Assembly (NCBI GenBank): GCA_031763025.1
Contig: JASSKH010000030.1
Location: 4,703,495 to 4,767,494 of the forward strand
Length of the DNA stretch: 64,000 nucleotides
Origin: Macrocystis pyrifera
Lineage: Eukaryota > Sar > Phaeophyceae > Laminariales > Laminariaceae
Reading direction: 5' to 3'
A program made the position numbers and the translations under genes. Of the stretch, positions 56,191-64,000 are shown one piece after another. Every line of letters begins with the position of its first letter. Position 1 is the stretch's first letter. The notes beneath the pieces are model-generated. The model saw only the letters and a list, made by a program, of their open reading frames with translations. It was not told the origin of the DNA and did not search any database.

Positions 56191-56534
56191 TTTTTCAGAT
56201 TAAACAATTTTATCTACCCGTCGACATCTAGCACAACCAGTGTCCGTGCCGATCCAACCCTAGAGAGATACAGGCAGACTAAGAAGTAGAACATGCCTAT
56301 ACTACTCGTACCACCAACTGGTGCAGCTGGTTCTAACGTGGTCTTCCTTTGTCTTCCTTTTGTTTTTGTTTATTTTTGTTTCATTTTATTTTCTTCTTTT
56401 TGCGCTGACCCTATGTGATTTTCATTTTATTTTCTCTCTTCCTTTCTCCGATCGATAAGCCTTATTGAAGGAGTCGTGTGGCGTGGGTGGATGACGAGCC
56501 TGCTTTGCTTGTTTCGTATTGTCTGACGCCGAGG

Positions 56535-56640
56535 GGCCGGGCATAGTTGACGAACGCTGGACGAAGGTGGCAGACAGGGTAGCAAGGTACCAGGCGGACC
56601 AGCAGGGAGACCCTGGCTGTGCTACTCGTACCATAAACTG
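56535..56640 (+). CDS. Possible exon, unknown protein
   Basis: After a pyrimidine-rich TTGTCTGACGCCGAG, the frame GPGIVDERWTKVADRVARYQ then ADQQGDPG is protein-like. No domain, and donor choice is open (GTAGCA or GTACCA). Confidence 0.25.
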
Positions 56641-56798
56641 CTGCCGCTACCTAGAGGATGCTTCGTGCTTTGTTTGGTTTGCCTGTTATTTCCCTTGGTT
56701 CTTAGTCTTACTCTGTTGACTATTAATAGTGGTGTTTTCCCCTTTTTTTTTTTTTTTTTCCAGCTCGTTCTTTTCAAGTGTCTGCCAGATCCCCCCCC

Positions 56799-57132
56799 TT
56801 TTTTTTTTATCATCACTTTTACTTTCCAGCCCACTCGTAGGAGGTTCTACCCTCGACGATCTTCTGGACAAGCCGTGGTCACACGTGTCGTCCCTTCTCC
56901 CCCCCGGTACGTGCCTTTATTTTTTGTCGCGCATAGGGTTCAGCATTCGATTCCCACTGCTCGTCGATTTTCATCGAATGTAGCCGACTCACGCTTTCGC
57001 GCTTTCCGCTTATCAATTTTTTATGCAAGAAAAAGTCCCTGTGAGCATGCACTTGGTGAGACTTGAACCTACGAAATTGATCTTGACAGGCACGCGGACC
57101 ACCTACCCTACCAAGCCACCGGGGACGCCGGT
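56799..57132 (-). mobile_element. tRNA-derived SINE (left arm)
   Basis: Minus sense: GGCGTCCCCGGTGGCTTGG, A-box-like TGGCTTGGTAGGGTAGG, B-box GGTTCAAGTCTCACC, body to GGAAAGTAAAAGTGATGA and an A tail (T run at 56799-56808). The right arm of the inverted repeat lacks it at this position. Confidence 0.85.
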
Positions 57133-57567
57133 TACAACCTGCGGGGGGGGCACGATGGTTCGTTATATTTATCTTTATTTTTTTTGTTCTTGTTTCTTTT
57201 TCTCTTTCGAATTGTCTTTTTTGCTCTTGTTTTTTTTCTCTTTGTTTCGTTTCGTTTCTCTAGGTCACGGAATGTGTATGTCGTGCCTGTTGTACGCAGT
57301 ATGATGACATGGCATTGCATTGCACACGTGGCAACGTAGTATCTCTGTGGCGTAGCTTTTTTGACCACAGAACTTATATCTCTCTAGGTTTGAAGAATCG
57401 GCACGGACACTGGTTGTGCTGGATGTCGACGGGTAGAAAGAACGGTTTAATGTGAAGAAAACAACAGCAACAACAGCAACAACAACAACAACAACAACAA
57501 CAAGTTCTGTGGTCGGTCGCAAAGCTACGCCACAGAGATACTACGTTGCCACGTATGCAATGCACGG

Positions 57568-57903
57568 CGTCCCCGGTGGCTTGGCAGGTGGTCCGCGTGC
57601 CTGTCAAGATCAATTTCGTGGGTTCAAGTCCCACCGAGTGCATGCTCATAGGGACTTTTTCTTGCATAAAAAAAATGATTAGCGGAAAGCGCGAGAGCGT
57701 GAGTTAGCTGTACATTCGATGAAAATCGACGAGCAGTGGGAATGCTGAACCCTATGCGCGACAAAAAATAAAGGCACGTACCGGGGGGGAGAAGGGACGA
57801 CACCTGTGACCACGGCTTATCCAGAAGATCGTCGAGGGTAAAACCTCCTACGTACGAGTGGACTGGGAGTAGAAGTGATGGATAAAAAAAAAAAAAAAAA
57901 AAT
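57568..57903 (+). mobile_element. tRNA-derived SINE (right arm)
   Basis: Head GGCGTCCCCGGTGGCTTGGC, B-box GGGTTCAAGTCCCACCG, body to GAAGTGATGGAT and an A tail. Flanked by AATGC-type direct repeats. The left arm preserves the empty site (GCAATGCAATGCCATG in reverse complement). Confidence 0.85.
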
Positions 57904-58168
57904 TAAAAAAAAAAATGCCATGTCATCATACTGCATACGACAGCCACGACATACACATTCCATGACCTAGAGAAACGAAACGAAACAAAGAGAAAAACAA
58001 AACAAAACAAAAACGAAGAAGCAGGAAGACAATTCGAAAAAGAAAAAAAAAGAAACAAGGAAAATATATAAGAAACACACCATCGTGCCCCCCCCCGCAG
58101 GGGATCTGGCAGACACTTGAAAAGAACGAGCTGGAAAAAACTATGGTGTCCCCGTAATATTAATCTTA

Positions 58169-58348
58169 CGGGGGACCATAGTAAATAGGACCAAGTATTG
58201 TTAGTAAAAATAGGTAAATATATACCACTCTGACTCGAAATATAGGGACCGTTAGCATATAATCGCTCAATCAAAATGGTCCTTATATTTAGGGTCAGAG
58301 TGGTAGGTTTTTATCTATGCCATAGGTCCCATTAACTATGGACCTCCG
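58169..58348. mobile_element. MITE family B with another MITE nested inside
   Basis: CGGGGGACCATAGTAAATAG to CTATGGACCTCCG with TA on both sides (58167-58168 and 58349-58350). It is interrupted at 58225-58303 by a different TIR element. Confidence 0.85.
58225..58303. mobile_element. Nested TA-target MITE, 79 bp
   Basis: The ends CCACTCTGACTCGAAATATA and TATATTTAGGGTCAGAGTGG are inverted copies, flanked by TA on both sides. Other family B copies show the uninterrupted site AAATATATAGGTTTTT. Confidence 0.85.
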
Positions 58349-59151
58349 TAATAGTCAGTACTGTTGTAGTCGCACCATGAACCACATGAACAACGTTGCA
58401 CGTTGTTGTTGTGCACGTTGTTGTTGTTGTTGTTGTTTTCTTCACATCGGAACAATGTGTAACGGAAAGATAAAACGGCGACAAACATGAAAAATGAATA
58501 AACCACTGCTGTGAAAAGCAAGATCCACCCACAACCGACCCATCCCACAGCAGATACGATCGCTGTCTTGGAAATATCTGAAGACAAAAGATCAAAATGA
58601 AGATCAGTACTCGTACAGGTACCGGTATCAACATGACATACGAGTGCGACTTTTTCACGAACCAGGAAAAAAAATCGGAATCTACAAGGATTACACTGTT
58701 GTTAATAGTATTATCAATAGTATAATATTAATAGTATGTCGTACGGAGTGAAACACCGCTGCTGCTGCTGCTGCTGCTGCTGCTGTGTGCCGCGCTTTGC
58801 CCGTGTGGTGGAGCAGCTACAGCAGTACATTGCATCGCCTCCTTCCCCTGATGCCTAACGTAGTTCCCAGCAGGAACGAGTGTCAGCGGGGCCTCAAGCA
58901 ACAGCTGCAGCTACGGCAGATACATGTGACAGGCCCCATGCATGAACTGACTGCTGGGAAATATCGGTGCCTCGTACTCTAGAGACTAGACGGAAATATA
59001 AGGATTTTTTACATATAAATATTAAGCCACAAACGGTCTCTACATTTCCGCCCATAGCGGTAAGCGCGGGGAAAAAAGAAAAAGTCAGACAGAACAAACT
59101 TTGTTGAGATAGACAGCAATGCGATCCAAAAATGTCTCATGTGTATCTCAC

Positions 59152-59439
59152 CACGGACACGAGTCCCAGCAGCAGCGCCAGGGCGTCCCCGTGCGAGAAT
59201 GTTCCCGAGGCCGAGCGGTTCGAAGGAGGCCCTCCCGGCAACGACACCGCAGCGCCCGACTCAATGTCCACTACTTCTTCTCCTACAACTGCTGCTGCTT
59301 GCTGCCGTTCTCTCCTTGCACTGCTTGCAACAGCAGGAGCAGCGGCAACACCTGGTGCTGGTGTTATTATTGCGTCGTCCGCCTCGATATCGATATCAAC
59401 GAACACAGGAGGTGGAACTTGCTCCACGGCTGCAGACAT
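59152..59439 (-). CDS. Possible first exon, unknown protein
   Basis: Starts MSAAVEQVPPPVFVDIDIEA after a (GA)n leader and runs 96 codons, Ala/Val/Ser-rich, to GDALALLLGLVSV before a strong donor GTGAGA (phase 0). A possible next exon follows CTCTAG at about 58983 (STRHRYFPAVSSC, Cys-rich, stop after about 31 codons). No domain recognised. Confidence 0.4.
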
Positions 59440-59539
59440 TTTGTTGCTGCTGTCCAAGGAAGCTGGAATCTTTGCTCGGCACCGGATGATCGCTCTCTCG
59501 CTCTCTCTCTCTCTCTTAGTCACTAGCAGGGCTTGAGTG

Positions 59540-61100
59540 GACTATGTCTGGGGGATGCGAGTGGTAACAGGGACGGTACAGCTCTTGGGGTTGCATTACA
59601 GCAGCTCTACACTCCGCACACTGAAAAATTGGGGAACACTATCGATCCTGTATTTTCGTGGGACACCGGAAAATATTCGAAAATTCGAAAAAAACTCGTT
59701 GGGTGTACTTTTTTGTGTAACTTGAAGAAACAGAACATACTTCGAGCAGCAAGTTGCTTGCTCACAGCTTCGTAGCATCGGCATCTTGTTAAAAACTCCA
59801 GTGGGTTGAGCAGAGCTCTCGTACCAACAGAGGGTAGGCCACGCATTCACATCATCATTCAATATTGATCATTCTTCGAGCGAGTGAGGTATTGCAGGAC
59901 CAGTATATCGTAGTAGAGGCCATGAGCTCGTGAGCGTTTTTTTTTGTTAGGCCACGGCGGCATGTCATATTCCCAACAGAGGTGGCACACAGGTACACAT
60001 GATGCGCACTCATACACGTACATACAGCTGTACAGGGGGAGTAGTACAAGTACACCATACGAATACGCCGTACGTACGTATGATAGGTATGATACGTGTA
60101 GAATGATACGTACAGGGTATACCTGTACTATTATTAATACTGGTACACAACAGCACCAACTTTATTACAACTTTTTTTTTCAGTTTTTTCCAATTTTTCA
60201 CGTGCATTTGGGTGCACAGAAATTATGTTGCGAGCTCTCTGCAGCCACACAGCCGAAGACGCTCCAGCTGCCATCGTATAAAGATCTCACAGGTACAAGC
60301 ATTGCATTGTGGCGATGAGCTAATTCTGAATAATAAAACAACAACTCTGTCAACAACAACCTGACTTTTTGTACTCTGTCAAGCTTTCAACTCCTAACTT
60401 TTGTAATATTAATTTGGGGCGTCAGAGTATTATTAATAGTTAAAATATACTCTTGGCGCTCCCGCCGTGGCGAAACAAACGAAGCATATAATAATATAAT
60501 TAATATATAGCGACTCTCTGCAGGTCCAAGTGGAGCCCGTGGTACCTCGTACGCCCTAAAGAAAACAAAACAATTCAGATTTTGGAGGCCATGTGGCACG
60601 CTTAATTATGTTTGCTTTATTAGGCGCCGCATACTCTTCTTTTATTTACCGGATTTTCATGGACAAACCACCCCTTATTATGGCGCGCGTTTTTTACTTG
60701 GTGATAGATGTACCTGATTTTGGCTCAAACGGATCAGGTATAACAATAAATACCTGATTTAGGCATTTGCCCAAAAAACAGTGTACATATCGCCTCTCTC
60801 TCTGATTGGTTCACAATTCGGCAAAAATCATTCGAAAGGATGAAAGCTAGACAGAGTAGACAAAATGAGGTACACCCTATACCTGGCCTTTTCGAGTTAA
60901 AATCACGCACGATATCAGTCTGGCCAATGGCAGGGGTCCTGGCGTGTGATTCATACTTGTGTTTTATTAGCGTGAAACTAATTTCGGCCCAAAGGTGGCC
61001 AGGTATACCTGATTTTGGCTGAAACTGTTGTGCTAAGATCAAGCATGCGGGACACTTTGTATCCCTGGACAAGTTTGCCTTTTAAGTCGGTACTCGTTGG
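59540..61100. other. Spacer with nothing firm
   Basis: Short ORFs only. Words TACCTGATTTTGGCT occur near 60711 and 61006, with AGGTATAACA/TACCTGATT inverted pieces between them, possibly ends of an unrecognised element. Confidence 0.35.
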
Positions 61101-61109
61101 TATTCACGT

Positions 61110-64000
61110 GTGATGCTTGCTTAGAGATAGACGAAGGGCAGGTTTATTCCTTTCGTGCACACGGAGACTGAGACCACAAGCTCGTGCGTCTCTGGAAAAG
61201 CCCTGGTTTTCTACCTAAGATAGGCCTTCCAAGTACTACAAATACGTTCCCAGTGCCTGAACCAAGGTAATTACCGGGCTTTCAACCTCTTACAAAGCAA
61301 TATCATAACACTAGCCCACTCTGATGAGCCGTATATACATGCAGAATTATGGGAAATTCATGGAAACCCCCATTCCACGAACTAGAACATGTAGTCGAAG
61401 ATGCGGCTCCTCAAAACCCACTCCCACACCTCTGAACGGCAAGGCAACGAAGCCGGCAAAGTACGTAAAAAAAATGAAGGGAAGACCTAGCTTCAAGGGG
61501 CAGGAAGAAATCGTCAATGAAAGCCACATCGCCATGCCGCCCGCACAGGGGGGGGAGGGGAAGAAGATGCATGGAAAAGCGAAAAGTAAATACCGAAACG
61601 AGAAGATAAATAACACGGAAGACGGCAAGAACCACCTAAACCCAGCCCACAACTACTCTGAAAACGCGTCCTGGGTCGCAAATGAGCGGCCGGTTACCCA
61701 GAGCAGCCCCGACACTAAGCGGGGGGGGGTAGGCAGGACAAAATACGCAAAAACACATCCCCATCCCCAACCCAGCCCAAAAAAAAAAAAAAAAAAACAG
61801 AAACACACCGAGCAGAAATAACCACCTGCCAAAGTCCAGGAAAACGACAAAAAAGATAAATATCGAGTGCGGTCAAGAAGCGAAAATCAGCTATCCACGG
61901 CGGCGCCTCGAGATCCATCTACGTTACGCTGGACCCCCCGTGCAAACGCGCTAGCCAAGTGATTTTGGAGACACCAAGAACCTCGTACAGCTCTCGTCGA
62001 AGTCGTGTCGCGCGCCGGAGAAAGAGGAAGCTTAATCGGTCCCGGGTCGTTCAAAAATCGAACCAAATATACCGTTGGTGTAGTTACGCTGATTTTCCCG
62101 AGCCACCACAGACCGTCGTCGCCCTTGTACCACACGTGGGCCCCGTTGGGAAATAAAGTGTTGCTGTATCGGCGGAGCCAATCGGCATGCGATACGCAGC
62201 CATAGCCGGGCGCCAGAAACTGCTCGCCGTTACTCCGAGAAAGCTCCCGTTGTGCCGCGCCAATTCTCATTAGGCGGTACAGGCGGTTGGTTTGGCGGTG
62301 TTGGTTCGGGGTGCTGGCCCCGTAGCGCAAAATTGCGGGGCGAGAAAGCTGAAGGTCAATTTCCCGTTCCCAGGATGGACGGGATAGTCCTGTCCAGTGC
62401 GTCTCGTACGTCACCGCTACAACGCCACCTCGACCTCTAACCGATTGATGTCCAGTAATCTTTTCCACTTCGAGTCGTTGCAGAGGGGTCGAAACGTCGT
62501 CCTCGGTGACGTGGTACGGGGGTGATTTCTTGGAGAAGTTGTTGAGCACGTATTGCGTCAACCCCGCCGGCAAATACTTTGGCATGTCGCCACGGTCGTG
62601 GGGGTTGGCACAGGGCTTGCAGCGTTGAACTGATACGCGCCGGCGAGCCTCAACGCCGGGCATATCGGAAGGAAGATCCAAATACATAAGCTTTGCTCCG
62701 AGAGGAGATCCGTCCGGGGCGTCCGCTGAGGAGCAGGGGCCAACTGCGAGAACTTTGTAGGGGCCCGTCCAGTTGAGTGAGAGTTTGGCCTTGAGGACCT
62801 TGGCGTCCGTGTCGGGTTTCGCGCCCTAGCGAATGGTGGCCGTATTGTACACCCACACCCAACCGCCAACGTCAAATTTGGGGACCGGACGCAGAGCGTC
62901 GGAGAGGGCGGAGTTGCGGCGGTTCACGCGATCAACAGTGAGGGCGTGGTGTTCTCGAACGATATCGTACGCGCGCTGCTGGCGGTCCGTCGCCAAGTCG
63001 CAGTATAGGCGAGGTGGTCGCGGGCCAAGCGCTGGTGGACGGCGACTCCAGCACGCTCGAAAATCGTGAGAGGGAAGCGTGGCAGCCGACCCATATGTAC
63101 CTCGTTGGGAGCCAAACCCGTGGCGGCGCTGACGGAATTGTTGTACGCAAATTCGACGTGACGGAGCTGTTCATCCCAGTTGTTTTGGAGCTCGTTGACG
63201 ACCATTGCCAGCGTCTGGGCCATTGTATGGTTTACACGTTCCTCCCCACCGTTGCCGTTCGGGCGGTAGGAGCTGGTGGCAATGTTTCGAACCCCGAGAA
63301 GCTGATATACGGCGTGCGAAAGCTTGGAGCAGAACTGGAGGCCGGTGTCCGAGGGGATGCTGCGCGGGCACCCCCAAAGAGGAATATACCGGTTGATGAG
63401 GATGTTAGGCGCGCCCTCAGCGGTGAACTCTGCCGCTGTGACGGCGTGCATGCCGGCTCGTCGGCTGAAACGATCAGTGAAAAGCAAGATGTAGATATTT
63501 CCTCGAGGCGTCACTGGGAGAGGGCCGAAATAGTCGATGCTGACGGCGATGCCGGGCCCTTCTAGCATGGGCAACGTGATGGAGGGCCACCGGACCGTCT
63601 GCCGCGACGTTTTCCGTGCTTGGCACTTTAAGCAGTTGCGTAGCTACCACCGGGTGCAGATGCTCATACCGATCCACAAGTAGAAACATTCGAGCATACG
63701 TAGGGTGCGCGCGGTTCCTAGATGGCAGGAAGCCGTGGAATGGCAAGCTTGCATGACCCAGGGGCGCATGAGCTTCGGAACATAAATGCGAGCAGGCTCG
63801 TCGTCCAATAAACAGGCCGTACGACCCACCGGGTGTTGCGTACCCGACGCAGGGGAGGAGGACGGCTGTCGGACAAGTAGAACGATGCCCGCGTCGGTGG
63901 TGCGCAAGCGGCCTTTGTTAGCCAGCTCCTGAACCTCCGAAAAGGGAGGGCGCTGGTGGGAAGGGAAACCCGACTTAAAGTCGACTGGCAGAACTTCCGG
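61110..64000 (-). mobile_element. Ty3/gypsy LTR retrotransposon, broken, runs off the window
   Basis: Read on the minus strand the visible part holds an integrase: an H-x-H/C-x-C zinc region near 63.6-63.9 kb, a core domain with IDYFGPLP, PSDTGLQF and a downstream acidic site (about 63.0-63.57 kb), and a C-terminal chromo/Tudor-like part (VWYKGDDGLWWLGKIS, near 62.1 kb). The element's LTR seems to end near 61310 (TGTTATGATATT on the minus strand). The sequence just inside it (TAGCCCACTCTG, GTCGAAGATGCGGCT) matches the inner edge of the LTR element at 18.0-19.6 kb. Reverse transcriptase and the other LTR lie beyond 64 kb. It is a fossil, with about three breaks in the part seen. Confidence 0.8.

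Larger units (their letters stand above)
56761..58134. repeat. Large imperfect inverted repeat containing two SINEs
   Basis: Left arm blocks in order: Z (56761-56792), SINE minus (56799-57132), Y (57133-57312), X (57313-57375). Right arm in order: X' (57506-57567), SINE plus (57568-57903), Y' (57914-58100), Z' (58101-58134). Z, Y and X pair as an inverted repeat, but the SINE sits between Z and Y in one arm and between X and Y in the other. The loop (57376-57505) includes a (CAA)n run. Confidence 0.8.

Overview
This is a eukaryotic, probably algal, nuclear window. The genes are intron-rich, with donors mostly GTGAGT or GTGAGA. Between them lie introns and spacers packed with small transposons, microsatellites and very long G tracts. 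A von Willebrand A plus alpha-kinase gene, a repeat-domain surface-protein gene and a Ty3/gypsy element would suit a stramenopile such as a brown alga. That is inference: no rRNA or marker gene is present to settle it.

Genes. (1) Plus strand, about 3.9-7.66 kb: a five-exon gene for a secreted or cell-surface protein. Two copies of a cysteine-containing three-part module are followed by a Ser/Thr/Gly-rich stalk and a hydrophobic C-terminus. All four splice phases agree. (2) Minus strand, 42.56-23.77 kb: an alpha-kinase gene with an N-terminal VWA domain (VwkA-like). Eleven exons were read directly from the sequence and phase-matched; the 5' end was not found. Its introns hold two LINE copies, a hAT-like element, several MITEs and long simple repeats. 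(3) Minus strand, 51.2-49.88 kb: a three-exon RING-H2 protein, probably a ubiquitin ligase. (4) Isolated likely exons: a C-terminal membrane exon at 54.97-55.17 kb and a possible first exon at 59.15-59.44 kb, both minus strand; and a weak terminal exon at 46.42-46.74 kb, plus strand.

Mobile DNA. The window has 5'-truncated LINEs ending in a C tract (a G tract on the plus strand) and a roughly 520-bp element sharing the LINE 3' end. Both sit between G runs, which suggests insertion into poly(G)/poly(C) microsatellites. There is also a tRNA-derived SINE family (five copies), a 1.5-kb hAT-like element with an 8-bp target duplication, and several MITE families. Two MITE insertions are nested with intact TA or TTAA duplications. 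Two miniature LTR elements (TRIMs) carry primer site, purine tract and an internal tRNA-like arm. A non-autonomous LTR element sits inside a tandem array, and an old, broken Ty3/gypsy element runs off the right edge.

Other patterns. Three islands (0.8-1.6, 9.9-10.6 and 11.3-12.6 kb) are dense in variants of the CCATGG palindrome and are not explained by any gene. The 9-mer TACCWGGTA occurs 15 times by eye, where about 0.5 is expected, and interrupts repeats whose sister copies lack it. It may be an excision scar of an unknown TA-targeting transposon. Regions 2.3-3.2, 8.3-9.9, 12.6-13.1, 14.8-16.3, 47-49.9, 51.5-52.1, 52.6-54.3 and 59.5-61.1 kb hold nothing I can firmly annotate.
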